NCBI GenBank assembly: GCA_004168015.1
Contig: SEYW01000013.1
Coordinates: 1-64,000, forward strand
DNA: 64,000 bases
Source: Methylolobus aquaticus
GTDB lineage: Bacteria > Pseudomonadota > Gammaproteobacteria > Methylococcales > Methylococcaceae
Direction: 5' to 3'
Part shown: piece after piece, positions 16,801 through 25,137 of the stretch
How positions within the stretch are numbered: the stretch's first letter is position 1
Layout: each line of letters begins with the position of its first letter
The notes under the pieces: generated by a model
What the model was told of the DNA's origin: nothing
What the model saw: the letters and a program-made list of their open reading frames with translations, nothing else
Databases searched by the model: none
Made by a program: the position numbers and the translations under genes

Positions 16801-19279
16801 ACAAGGCGCCGTCACCCGGCTGCGCCCGGTCCTCATGACCGCGCTGGTCGCCTCCCTGGGCTTCGTGCCGATGGCCCTCGCCACCGGTACCGGAGCGGAG
16901 GTGCAGAAACCGCTGGCGACGGTGGTCATCGGCGGGCTGATTTCCAGCACGCTGTTGACGCTGTTGGTGTTGCCGCTGCTTTACCGGTTGTTCGAGTCCC
17001 GCCGGCCGTCAGACAGTCCGCAACAACCCCAAACCAGTTGCTGCGGAGGCACGTGTCATGCGGATCGGCCGCCCGCCGAGGCCGATAGGCCTCCGGCGCC
17101 GATGGCGTCATCGACCGTCCTGCGTTTCAAAATTCAAGGCATGGACTGCGCCGAGGAAATCGCCGTGCTCAAGCGCCAGCTGGGACCCCTGGTGGGTGGC
17201 GAAGACGGCCTTGCATTCAATCTGCTCGAAGGGACCATGATCCTGACCCGCCAGGCGAATCCGGTCTCGGCCGATGCCATTCGGCGCGCCGTTGCGCAAA
17301 CCGGCATGCGGGCGGAACTCTGGAGTGAACAGCAGGCGCCTGGTCGGGATTCCATCTGGGAGCGTCACGGGCGCAGTCTCCTGACCACCGCCAGCGGCTT
17401 ATTCACGCTGGCCGGGTTCCTGACCCATGCCGCGCTGGCCGGAGGGTTGACCGCCGCGCTCGGTTCGGAAGGGGCAGGCCTGGTACATGACGTGCCGCTG
17501 GCGGCCAAATCGCTTTATGCATTGGGTGTCCTCGCCGGCGCCTGGTACATTCTGCCGAAAGCCTGGGTCGCCCTGAAACGCCTCTCGCCCGACATGAACC
17601 TGCTGATGACGGTGGCCGTCATCGGAGCGATGGGCATCCAGGAATGGTTCGAGGCGTCCACGGTGGCGTTCCTGTTCGCGCTGTCCCATCTGCTGGAATC
17701 CTGGAGCGTCGGACGCGCCCGCCGCGCCATCGCCGCCTTGATGAGCCTGGCACCTCCCATCGCCCGGCTGAAGCGGGAGGATGGCCGCGAGGTCGAGGTA
17801 GCGCCGGAGGAAGTGCGGGTGGGTGCGCTATTCGTGGTGAAACCCGGGGAAAGGGTTCCCCTGGACGGCCGCGTGGTGCGCGGCATCAGCGAGGTCAACC
17901 AGGCGCCCATCACCGGCGAAAGTTTGCCGGTATCGAAGAATCCTGGCGATCCGGTCTTCGCGGGGACCATCAATGGTGACGGCGCCCTGGACATCGAATG
18001 CACCAAGCCAGCCGGCGATACCACCTTGGCGCACATCATCCGCCTGGTGGGGGAAGCCCAAAGCAAGCGGGCGCCGTCGGAACAGTGGGTGGAACGGTTC
18101 GCCCGCATCTACACTCCTTCCGTCATGGGCCTGGCCGTTTCGGTGTTGCTAATTCCGCCGCTCCTGCTCGGCGAGCCCTGGGTGGAATGGCTCTACCGCG
18201 CCCTCGTCCTGCTGGTCATCGCCTGCCCCTGCGCCCTGGTGATTTCCACGCCGGTGAGCACCGTGGCGGCGCTAGCCGCTTCGGCCCGAAACGGCGTACT
18301 GATCAAGGGCGGACTGTATATCGAGGCTCCAGCGCACCTGACGGCGATGGCCTTCGACAAGACCGGAACCCTGACCGAAGGGCGAATGGCGGTCGTCGAG
18401 GTGGTTCCCTTGAGTGGCCATAATGAAGCGGAGTTACTGGAAAGGGTCGCAGCGCTGGAGGCGCGCACCGATCATCCCCTGGCACGTGCCATCGTAGCCT
18501 ATGCACAGGAACGCGGGGTGACGATCCGACCGGCCGAGGAGGTGCAAATCCTCCAGGGCAAGGGAGCCATCGGGCAATTCAATGGCAAGACCTATTGGGT
18601 CGGTTCCCACCGTTACCTGGAGGAACGCGGCCAGGAGAGCGGGGACATCCATCGGCAATTGGAGAGTCTGTCCCAAGCAGGCAGGACGGTCATTGTAGTA
18701 GGCGACGAAACTCACGTGTGCGGTTTCATCGCGCTGGCCGATGCAGTCCGCCCCGAAGCCGTCGAAACGATCCGGGCGTTGCGCGAAGCCGGCATCGAGC
18801 ATCTCATCATGCTCACCGGCGACAACGCAGCGACAGCGCAGCGGATCGCCCGCGAGACGGGTGTGGACGAAGTTCGCGCCGAACTGCTGCCGGCGGACAA
18901 GGTGGCGGCCGTGGAATCCCTGGTTTCCAGGTATGATCAGGTCGCCATGGTGGGGGACGGAGTGAACGACGCCCCGGCGATGGCACGGGCCAGTCTGGGC
19001 ATTGCCATGGGCGCGGTGGGCAGCGATGCCGCCATCGAGACCGCCGACATCGCCTTGATGTCCGACGACCTCGCCAAACTGCCCTGGCTGATCCGCCACT
19101 CCCGTCGCACCCTCACCGTCATCCGCCAGAACATTGCGTTTTCGCTTGGAGCGAAGGCGGTGTTCGTGGCACTGACTTTCCTCGGCTTGGCCTCCCTCTG
19201 GGCTGCCATCGCTGCGGATATGGGCGTTTCCCTACTGGTGATCTTTAACGGGTTGCGGCTGTTAAGACCAAAACCGTAG
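13811..19279 (+). CDS. Fusion of CzcA-type RND pump and P1B-2-type metal ATPase
   Basis: This is a single uninterrupted 1822-codon ORF with AAGGA 8 bp before its ATG. Residues about 1-1055 are a full CzcA-like RND proton antiporter with the divalent-metal TM4 motif DFGLIVDAAVIIVEN (Asp425, Asp431, Glu438). A Pro/Cys-rich linker (about 1056-1097) contains SCCGGTCH. From about 1098 there is an HMA domain (GMDCAEE) and a complete P-type ATPase: TGES, CPC (1472-1474), DKTGT (Asp1516), HP, TGDN, GDGVNDAP, and the Zn/Cd/Pb-class TM8 LWAAIAADMG. The RND half exports periplasmic metal and the ATPase exports cytosolic Zn/Cd/Pb. An internal ATG (17102) could allow a separate ATPase but has no good ribosome site. 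Confidence 0.93.
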   Translation: MLEGILEFSIRHRVMVVLLTSAVAVWGGASLLQLPIDAVPDITNQQVQINTLAPGLAPTDIEKQVTFPIETALAGIKGLDYTRSLSRNGFSQVTSVFHDDVDIYFARQQVNERLLEARDSLPPGAEPKMGPIATGLGEIYMWTVAYAHPSGSGASPTDGTPGWQSDGYLTPEGQLLRQAFEQAAYLRTVQDWIVRPQIKNVPGVAGVDAIGGYVKQYHVQPDPSKLLAYGLTFQDLIAALERNNANVGAGYIETQGEALQVRSDGRIANVGQIADIVVGARGGTPIYVRDVAEVGIGKELRTGAASENGEEVVVGTALMRIGENSRAVAAAVDAKLKAIGKALPPDVRIQPVLNRTLLVDATIRTVRDNLVEGAALVIAVLFWILGNLRAALITALVIPLAMLMTATGMVRGGISGNLMSLGALDFGLIVDAAVIIVENCLRHLSEVQQAKGRPLTLDERLLEVRVATKQVRQASLFGEAIIIVVYLPILSLTGIEGKMFHPMAATVILALLSAFVLSLTFVPAMVALVFRGDVKEKDNRFMHAAKAAYTPVLSACLQHPGRVMALAVLAFVGALWLFTRLGQEFVPTLDEKNLAIQAIRIPSTGLTQSLAMQMQVEKAVAHFPEVAYVFGKTGTAEMATDPMPPNASDTIVMLKAQEEWPEPGKPKVELIERLEKELEQLPGNQYEFTQPIQMRFNELIAGVRSDVAVKLYGDDFGVMQPLAQRIARVLQGVPGAADVKIEQTSGLPILSVIIDRAAIARYGLSITDVQDVIAVAVGGRNAGLVFEGDRRYALVVRLPENLRSDVAALRQLPILLPQATAGARGQPRFLPLGEVARIEIAEGPNQVSRENGKRRIVVQTNVRGRDLGSFVTEARHRLDADLRLPAGYWLDWGGQFENLVKAKARLQLVVPVCFFLIFLLLFSAFNSVKHALLIFSGVPFALIGGVLSLWLRGMPFSITAAVGFIALSGVAVLNGLVLVSFIDQLRKEGLPLEQAITQGAVTRLRPVLMTALVASLGFVPMALATGTGAEVQKPLATVVIGGLISSTLLTLLVLPLLYRLFESRRPSDSPQQPQTSCCGGTCHADRPPAEADRPPAPMASSTVLRFKIQGMDCAEEIAVLKRQLGPLVGGEDGLAFNLLEGTMILTRQANPVSADAIRRAVAQTGMRAELWSEQQAPGRDSIWERHGRSLLTTASGLFTLAGFLTHAALAGGLTAALGSEGAGLVHDVPLAAKSLYALGVLAGAWYILPKAWVALKRLSPDMNLLMTVAVIGAMGIQEWFEASTVAFLFALSHLLESWSVGRARRAIAALMSLAPPIARLKREDGREVEVAPEEVRVGALFVVKPGERVPLDGRVVRGISEVNQAPITGESLPVSKNPGDPVFAGTINGDGALDIECTKPAGDTTLAHIIRLVGEAQSKRAPSEQWVERFARIYTPSVMGLAVSVLLIPPLLLGEPWVEWLYRALVLLVIACPCALVISTPVSTVAALAASARNGVLIKGGLYIEAPAHLTAMAFDKTGTLTEGRMAVVEVVPLSGHNEAELLERVAALEARTDHPLARAIVAYAQERGVTIRPAEEVQILQGKGAIGQFNGKTYWVGSHRYLEERGQESGDIHRQLESLSQAGRTVIVVGDETHVCGFIALADAVRPEAVETIRALREAGIEHLIMLTGDNAATAQRIARETGVDEVRAELLPADKVAAVESLVSRYDQVAMVGDGVNDAPAMARASLGIAMGAVGSDAAIETADIALMSDDLAKLPWLIRHSRRTLTVIRQNIAFSLGAKAVFVALTFLGLASLWAAIAADMGVSLLVIFNGLRLLRPKP

Positions 19280-19609
19280 CCGTGGCGATGTATCGAGGCA
19301 GGTGTCGAAACCTGATGTAGGCCTTCTGGCTGACGTTTCGACCGGTGTCGGCCGAATCCAGTCCCAGTCGGTCCGGATCAGCGTAGCAGTTCATTCTCGG
19401 TCGCCGAATCCAGGTACCCATCAATTACAACCCGATGTCCGCAAAGCCGCATGATTGCTGGGTCGTGTCTGTTGATCGCTCAACAGAAAAACAGAGAACA
19501 GAGAAGAAAATGGGCCGCACAATGGCTAAAGTGCTCGCGAAACGTCAGTTGACGCTCAACAGAAGAATTGGAGAAAACCGCGCCATTCCTGGCGTTGCGG
19601 GCATGAAAA
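19280..19609. other. Intergenic stretch between metal operon and ssrA
   Basis: About 330 bp without a convincing gene. A 66-codon open frame (19435-19635) crosses the ssrA terminator and is not supported. The stretch holds a small hairpin (CAGGT...ACCTG, about 19301-19316) and the paired repeats described separately. It is the junction between the accessory region and ssrA. Confidence 0.5.
19469..19564. repeat. Two related inverted repeats sharing CGCTCAACAGAA
   Basis: CTGTTGA-TCGC-TCAACAG (19469-19486) and GTTGA-CGC-TCAAC (19548-19560) are near copies that differ by one base in the spacer. The direct repeat CGCTCAACAGAA occurs at 19477-19488 and 19553-19564. They lie about 80-160 bp from the ssrA 3' end, at the edge of the accessory region. 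They could be recombinase or excisionase sites, or operators. Confidence 0.5.
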
Positions 19610-19633
19610 AGCCCAACCGAAAATGGTTGGGCT
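19610..19633 (-). terminator. Rho-independent terminator of ssrA
   Basis: Read on the minus strand, AGCCCAACC and GGTTGGGCT form a 9-bp stem with a 6-nt loop, followed by TTTTTC. It begins 10 bp after the tmRNA CCA end and is oriented to end ssrA transcription. Confidence 0.85.
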
Positions 19634-19642
19634 GATGTTAAC

Positions 19643-19996
19643 TGGTGGAGGCGGCGGGAATTGAACCCGCGTCCGAAAGCCCTCCGCCCTCGGCTCTACA
19701 TGCTTATCCAGCTCTATTAATTTAACCGTACGCCACCCGAGTGGCAGGGAGAGCGGACGGCGAGTCCTAAGTGTTTCGCGATCAGGCCTCGGACAGACCC
19801 TCTCGCTATCTCATATTTGTGTTACCCCCGGAACCCGCCGCCTATGAGCTGGCTGCGGACCGAAGGCTGGCCTTAAGCGGCCAGGGCGTAAACGTCGTCG
19901 TTTGCGTCTATTTTGTCGCAGTTGGATTTACGAGGTCCTCTGCCCCTCGGCATGCACCTCAGGTTTTGCGACTCCCGTCGAAGCCAAGTCGCCCCC
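19643..19996 (-). ncRNA. ssrA: tmRNA (transfer-messenger RNA)
   Basis: On the minus strand the RNA begins near 19996 with GGGGGCGACTTGGCTTCGAC and ends at 19643 with CGCCTCCACCA. The 3' part has the tRNA-like T arm GGGTTCAATTCCC. The tag frame starts at resume codon GCA (19903-19905) and encodes ANDDVYALAA before TAA (19873-19875). With SmpB (gene at 27.9 kb) it rescues stalled ribosomes and tags the unfinished peptide for proteolysis. The tRNA-like 3' end borders the accessory region and is a well-known integration site for islands. Confidence 0.97.
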
Positions 19997-20103
19997 ATTG
20001 GTTCACTGAGAAGTGTGTCACATTTTGTGCTGGAATTGAAGCTCGCTTCGACCCGATCTCGAACCTTCACCGCGCGGGCCGACCGCTCACGGCAGATCCA
20101 CCC

Positions 20104-22377
20104 CTACGGCCGCCAACTCCAGTAACGGTGGTAAGTCGATCGATAACCCACTGGCGCTTGCACACCGGAACCGGTGCCCAGTTCGACCCTGAGCGCACCG
20201 AGTTCGGCCGTGTTCGACACCTGAGCCGAAACCTCTTCGTAACGCTTCAGCACCTTCGACGCCGGAAAGCCGAAACGGTTCCGGTAACCCGCCGACACCA
20301 GCACGTAGGCCGGCGACACCCGCTGCAGGAAGGGCCGGGTCGACGAGGAATCGCTGCCGTGGTGCGGTGCAATCAGCACGTCGGCGTCGAGGCGCTCGCC
20401 GTAGCGCTCCACGAGTTGGGCCTCGGCCAGTGCCTCGATGTCACCGGTCAGCAACGCCCGGTGCGGGCCCGCGGTGACTCTCAGCACGCAGGAACGGTCG
20501 TTCTCACTGCCCCGGTAGCTGCCCGCCGGCCACAGGAATTCGAAATGCACGCCGTCCCAGGTCCAGTCCTGACCCTCGGCACACGTCAGCGGTCGGGACG
20601 ACGGCAGCCGCTCCGGCGCACTGCCGTAGGCAAGGCCGACCGGCATCAGTCGTGCGAGCGACTCCGCCCCGCCCATGTGGTCGAGATCCGCATGGCTGAT
20701 CACCAGGGTGTCGACCCGGGTGACGCCCTGATCGGTCAGAAATGGCCAGAGCACGGCGGAGCCGATATCGAAACGGTCGCTGAAGCGCGCACCGGTATCG
20801 AAGACGAGCGTGTGCCGGTGCGTGCGAACCACGGTGGCGAGACCCTGCCCGACGTCAAGCAAGGTCAGCACGGCCTGCCCTTGCGCTGGCGCAGTCGGCT
20901 GCCAGGTCAGCGCCGGGGCGAATAGCACGCCGCCCAGCCAGCGCGCCGGCAACCCGCGGGGAGCGAGGAGAATCAGCGCACCTCCCAGGGCCAGCGCAGT
21001 CGCCCAAAGCGGCGGTTGGGCCTGTATCCACTGTGCGAACGGCAGGCCGGCCATCGCGTCCAACAGCTTCCAGAAGTACGCGAGCAACTCGTCGGCCAGT
21101 CCGAACAGGCTTCCGCCAAGCGGCGGGTGGATGGGAAGCATCGCCGCGCCCAGCAGGCACAACGGAATCAGCGCGATGCCGAACAAGGGTACCGCGATCA
21201 GATTGGCCAGCGGCGACAACAATGGAATCTGGCGGAAAAACAGCAACAGCAGCGGCGCCAATGCCAGCGCCGTGGCCCAGTTGATCTGCCACAGGCCCCA
21301 CAACGGGCGGGGTGGGCGGAGTCGATGGGCGGCCACCCATAGAATCGCTGCAACCGCGACGAACGACAGCCAGAAACCGGCCGCCAACAGGGCCAGCGGA
21401 TCGACCGCGACCACCGCGAAACCCGCCAGCAGCAGCAGGCGAAACGGACGGACGGGACGTTTCAATACGACTGCGGCCATGATGACCGCGATCATCACTA
21501 GGGCCCGACGCGTCGGGATCGCGAAGTCGGCGAGGCCGGAATACGCCAGCGCACCGGCGAAGCCCGCCCACGCGGCGACCGTCATCGGCGCCCAGCGCGA
21601 GACCTGCGCCACGGCGGCCAGCTTGAGCGCCAGCGCGAAGCACCAGCCGGCGATCAGCGCGATATGCGACCCGGAGATGGCCACGAGATGGGCCGTCCCG
21701 GTCTTGCGCAGCACGTCCCACTGCACCGGCGTGATGTCGGACTCATCACCGAACACCAGGGCTTTCAGAATGCCCCCGAAGCGTGCTTCTCGCAGCACCG
21801 GCTCCAGCGCATCGCTGAGCGCCTGCCGCCAGCGCTGGAACCCGAACAGGTCCGGCCGCGGAGCCAGCCGCTGGTTCTCATCGTTCTCGCGCACGTAGCC
21901 GGTGGCGCCTATGCGATGCGCGAACAGCCACAACTCATAATCCATACCGCCCGGGTTCAGCATGCCATGCGGTCGCTTCAGCTTGACCGCGAGGCGCCAG
22001 CGCTCGCCCGCTTTGAGCGTGATCGCGGACCGGTACCAGGTGAGGCGGACCTGGCCGGAAACCCGGGCACCCTCCGGAGCCCGCACCGCATCGATCTCGA
22101 ACAGGAAGCGGGTTTCGCCCTCGCGCACTTCGGGCACCGAGGCCACCGTCCCCTCGAGTCGCAGTTCGGATTGCTCCAGCGCACGGGGCAATTCCTCGGC
22201 GACGCGCAGGTAAGCCAGCGCCAGGGCCCAAATCAGACCGGCCAGCACAGCGGCAAGCACGTGCCGTCGGTAGCGGACGAGCCCGACGAGGCCGGCGACA
22301 GCAGGGACGAGCACCCAGGTAGTCGGCAGCGACGGCAGCCACTGGATCGCGGCGACACCCGCCACGAAGGCCAGCAT
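20104..22377 (-). CDS. comEC: ComEC/Rec2-type DNA internalisation protein
   Basis: This is a roughly 757-residue inner-membrane protein. The N-terminal membrane and OB-like part is followed by the competence domain (AISGSHIALIAGWCFALAL..., SGLADFAIPTRRALVMIAVIM) with many membrane helices. The C-terminus is a metallo-beta-lactamase-like domain with SHADLDHMGG and APHHGS. It forms the channel for transforming single-stranded DNA, and the hydrolase domain may degrade the second strand. A TTG at 22422 is also in frame. ATG 22377 is chosen because it directly precedes the first hydrophobic helix; neither has a clear ribosome site. Confidence 0.95.
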   Translation of the reverse strand: MLAFVAGVAAIQWLPSLPTTWVLVPAVAGLVGLVRYRRHVLAAVLAGLIWALALAYLRVAEELPRALEQSELRLEGTVASVPEVREGETRFLFEIDAVRAPEGARVSGQVRLTWYRSAITLKAGERWRLAVKLKRPHGMLNPGGMDYELWLFAHRIGATGYVRENDENQRLAPRPDLFGFQRWRQALSDALEPVLREARFGGILKALVFGDESDITPVQWDVLRKTGTAHLVAISGSHIALIAGWCFALALKLAAVAQVSRWAPMTVAAWAGFAGALAYSGLADFAIPTRRALVMIAVIMAAVVLKRPVRPFRLLLLAGFAVVAVDPLALLAAGFWLSFVAVAAILWVAAHRLRPPRPLWGLWQINWATALALAPLLLLFFRQIPLLSPLANLIAVPLFGIALIPLCLLGAAMLPIHPPLGGSLFGLADELLAYFWKLLDAMAGLPFAQWIQAQPPLWATALALGGALILLAPRGLPARWLGGVLFAPALTWQPTAPAQGQAVLTLLDVGQGLATVVRTHRHTLVFDTGARFSDRFDIGSAVLWPFLTDQGVTRVDTLVISHADLDHMGGAESLARLMPVGLAYGSAPERLPSSRPLTCAEGQDWTWDGVHFEFLWPAGSYRGSENDRSCVLRVTAGPHRALLTGDIEALAEAQLVERYGERLDADVLIAPHHGSDSSSTRPFLQRVSPAYVLVSAGYRNRFGFPASKVLKRYEEVSAQVSNTAELGALRVELGTGSGVQAPVGYRSTYHRYWSWRP

Positions 22378-22499
22378 TACACGGGCCGTTGGCGCCGACT
22401 CCCTGGGAAGAATTTCATTCAACTTTCGGTTTCGGAATCGTAGAATGGCGCCCGCTGAAGAATAAATAACGCTCGCCCGAATTTCACCGACTGCCCGCC

Positions 22500-23171
22500 A
22501 TGCCGAAGTCGTTTCTCAAGCGGTACCTGCCGGATCCGCACAAGGTCACCGAGATCAAGGCCCTGCGGTTCCTCGGGGAAAAACTGCACCGGCCCAATCT
22601 GTGGCATCTGAATCGACGCTCGGTGTCACGCGCTTTCGGCGTAGGCCTGTGGGCGATGTGGACCCCGCCGCTGCCGTGGCAGCAAATCATCGCCGCCGCC
22701 CTGGCAATCTACTTCGACGCCAACTTGCCGATCGCAGTAGCCCTGGTCTGGATCACGAATCCTCTGACCTGGGGGCCGCTGTACTACGTCGCGTATTGGG
22801 TCGGCACGCTGGTCATGGGACAGCCCTCGTTCGGCTTCAGCGACTTTACCCAATCCTTCACGATCGACAAGGTCTGGGATCTGGGCGCACCGTTCCTGGT
22901 TGGCTGCTTCACGCTGATGAATGTCTTCGGCGTGCTGGGGTATTTCGGCATCCGCTATCTGTGGCGGAAGTCGGTGCTCCACCAGTGGGAACTTCGCAAA
23001 GTCCGGCGCACCGGTCTGAGCACGCTGTTGCTGACGCGGGAAACTCCGGCCTCGTATGCCAAGCTGCTCCGCCATCTCGAACATCATGCGGAACTCGAGG
23101 CCCGACATGCCGCCGCGGCGGCAAGCGAGCAGTCCGCAGCGGCCCGCAGCCGGAAAACGGGTTCCGCTTAG
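22500..23171 (+). CDS. DUF2062 domain membrane protein
   Basis: This 223-residue protein shows the DUF2062 core: [57 protein letters not shown]. It has several membrane helices and an Ala/Arg-rich C-terminal tail. The family is widespread in proteobacteria with no settled function. It sits divergent from comEC and convergent with lolD, whose stop codon it overlaps by a few bases, a frequent arrangement in gammaproteobacteria. Confidence 0.9.
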   Translation: MPKSFLKRYLPDPHKVTEIKALRFLGEKLHRPNLWHLNRRSVSRAFGVGLWAMWTPPLPWQQIIAAALAIYFDANLPIAVALVWITNPLTWGPLYYVAYWVGTLVMGQPSFGFSDFTQSFTIDKVWDLGAPFLVGCFTLMNVFGVLGYFGIRYLWRKSVLHQWELRKVRRTGLSTLLLTRETPASYAKLLRHLEHHAELEARHAAAAASEQSAAARSRKTGSA

Positions 23172-23842
23172 ACGATGCGGCCGTCTTCCAACTGAAAGGT
23201 GTGATCCATCCGCTTGGCTAAAGCGGGATCGTGCGTTACGACCAGGAAACTGACCTGGTATTCGGCGTTCAATTCCAGCATCAATTCATAGACGCGCTCG
23301 GCCGTCTTGCGGTCGAGATTGCCGGTCGGCTCATCCGCCAGTACGCATTTCGGACGCGTGACCAAGGCCCGCGCCACGGCCGCGCGCTGCCGCTCCCCGC
23401 CTGACAGTTCACCCGGCTTGTGCTCGACGCGCTGCGCAAGTCCCACGCGTTCGAGTATCCGGGCTGAACGCTCGCGCGCCTCGCCCAGACCGACACCGCC
23501 GATCAGCAACGGCATCGCGACGTTTTCCAGCAGCGTGAACTCGCCCAGCAAGTGATGGAACTGGTAGACGAAGCCCAGCGCGCGATTGCGCAGCGCAGCG
23601 ATGCGGGGCTCACTGAGGGTCGACAAATCCTCGCCATCGAGCACGATCTGGCCGCTGCTCGGCGCATCCAGCCCGCCCAACAGGTGCAGCAGTGTGCTCT
23701 TGCCCGAACCGGACGCGCCCATGATCGCGGCCCGCTGGCCGCGCTCGATGCGCAGACTCACGCCCTGCAGCACATCGACGTTGAGATTGCCCTGTTCGAA
23801 ACGCTTGTGCACATCGCGGCACTCCAGCACGGCCTCACTCAT
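23168..23842 (-). CDS. lolD: Lipoprotein-releasing system ATPase LolD
   Basis: This 224-residue ABC ATPase has Walker [10 protein letters not shown], signature [15 protein letters not shown], Walker [12 protein letters not shown] and the switch His in VVTHDPAL. It powers release of outer-membrane lipoproteins from the inner membrane to LolA. ATG 23842 lies inside the last codons of the permease gene (8-bp overlap), so the two are co-transcribed and coupled. An in-frame upstream extension is rejected because it would lie within the permease gene. Confidence 0.96.
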   Translation of the reverse strand: MSEAVLECRDVHKRFEQGNLNVDVLQGVSLRIERGQRAAIMGASGSGKSTLLHLLGGLDAPSSGQIVLDGEDLSTLSEPRIAALRNRALGFVYQFHHLLGEFTLLENVAMPLLIGGVGLGEARERSARILERVGLAQRVEHKPGELSGGERQRAAVARALVTRPKCVLADEPTGNLDRKTAERVYELMLELNAEYQVSFLVVTHDPALAKRMDHTFQLEDGRIV

Positions 23843-25082
23843 AACGCAGCTCCTCGGCCGGCCGGATGCGCGACGCCTGCCAGGCCGGATAAATCGTCGC
23901 CAGCAGCGACAGCGCGAAGGCCATCGCGGTGATCTGCGCGACATCGCTCCACAGCAGCTTCGATGGCAGGTCGCTGATGTAATACACGTCGGCCGACAGG
24001 AAATGCACGCCGAACAGGCGCTCGATGGCCGGCACGATCGTCTCGACGTTCAGCGCGAGCAACACGCCACCGATGGCGCCGAGCAAGGCGCCCGCCGCAC
24101 CGATGACGGTACCCAGCACGATGAAGATGCCCATCACCGACAGCGGCGTCATTCCCTGCGTCCGCAGAATCGCGATATCGGCCTTCTTGTCGGTAACCAC
24201 CATCACCAGCGTCGAGACGATATTGAACGCGGCCACCGCGACGATCAGCAGAAGGATGATGAACATCACGCGTTTTTCGGTCTGGATCGCCCGGAAGAAG
24301 TTGCTGTGCGCCTGCGTCCAGTCCGAGATGTAGTAGTTGCCGTTCAGCTTCGGACCCAGGTCGCGCACCAGTCGCTGCGCCAGAAAGACGTCATCCAGCC
24401 GCAGCCGCAGACCCGATACGTTACCTTCCATCTGAAACAGCCGGCCGGCGTCCTGCAGATCGATCAGCGCCAGATTGCGGTCGTATTCGTACATGCCGAC
24501 CTGGAACGTCCCGACCACGGTGAAGCGCTTCAGCCGCGGCAGGATGCCGGCCGGGGTCGCAGTGACTTGCGGCGTGATGACGGTGATCTTGTCGCCGGTG
24601 CCGACACCGAGATAGTGAGCCAGTTCCAATCCCAGGATGATGCCGAACTCGCCGGGCTTGAGGTCGCTCAGCCGGCCATCGACCATATGGCTGGTCACCT
24701 CGGACACCCGCGGCTCGTAATCGGCCAGTATGCCGCGCAACATGACCCCGCTGACGCGCCGGTCGAAGTTGATCATCGCCTGACCCTCGGTGTAGGGCGC
24801 CCAACCCTCGATGTGCGGCTCGGTCTTCAGCACCGGCTCCAGAACAGGCCAGTCGGCCAGCTGCCCCTGATCGCCGCTGATCGATGCGTGCGAGGTCATG
24901 CCGAGGATGCGCTCCCGCAGTTCGGCCTCGAAGCCGTTCATGACCGACAGCACGGTGATCAGGGCCGTGACGCCCAGCGCGATGCCGAGGACCGACGTCA
25001 GCGTAATGAAGGAAATGAAGCGCGTGCGCCGTTTGGCGCGCGTGTAGCGCAGCCCGATAAACAGGATCAGGGGTCTGAACAT
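23835..25082 (-). CDS. lolC: Lipoprotein-releasing ABC permease, LolC/LolE family
   Basis: This 415-residue protein has one N-terminal helix ([39 protein letters not shown]), a large periplasmic MacB-like domain, and three C-terminal helices. It partners LolD. Only one permease gene is present here, so the transporter is probably a homodimer of this protein (LolF-type arrangement) unless a second copy lies elsewhere. The start ATG 25082 is followed by the usual [12 protein letters not shown] segment. Confidence 0.94.
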   Translation of the reverse strand: MFRPLILFIGLRYTRAKRRTRFISFITLTSVLGIALGVTALITVLSVMNGFEAELRERILGMTSHASISGDQGQLADWPVLEPVLKTEPHIEGWAPYTEGQAMINFDRRVSGVMLRGILADYEPRVSEVTSHMVDGRLSDLKPGEFGIILGLELAHYLGVGTGDKITVITPQVTATPAGILPRLKRFTVVGTFQVGMYEYDRNLALIDLQDAGRLFQMEGNVSGLRLRLDDVFLAQRLVRDLGPKLNGNYYISDWTQAHSNFFRAIQTEKRVMFIILLLIVAVAAFNIVSTLVMVVTDKKADIAILRTQGMTPLSVMGIFIVLGTVIGAAGALLGAIGGVLLALNVETIVPAIERLFGVHFLSADVYYISDLPSKLLWSDVAQITAMAFALSLLATIYPAWQASRIRPAEELRYE

Positions 25083-25115
25083 GGACGAGAGGGGGCCGTT
25101 CCTTGCGGGCGCCGA

Positions 25116-25137
25116 GCCGGAAGACTAGTCTTCCGGC
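25116..25137 (-). terminator. Perfect 22-bp palindrome over the fur stop codon
   Basis: Arms GCCGGAAGACT and AGTCTTCCGGC adjoin with no spacer and include the fur TAG (25125-25127). In RNA it would fold to a stable hairpin at the 3' end of fur, but no T-run follows on the minus strand. It may act as an RNA-stabilising 3' structure or a weak terminator before lolC. Confidence 0.5.

Noticed and set aside
19435..19635. 66-codon open frame between the fusion gene and ssrA
   Set aside because: It runs through the ssrA terminator and the inverted repeats, and its composition is unlike coding sequence.
1..19643. Prophage
   Set aside because: A serine recombinase is present, but no capsid, tail, terminase, lysis or phage repressor gene is visible.
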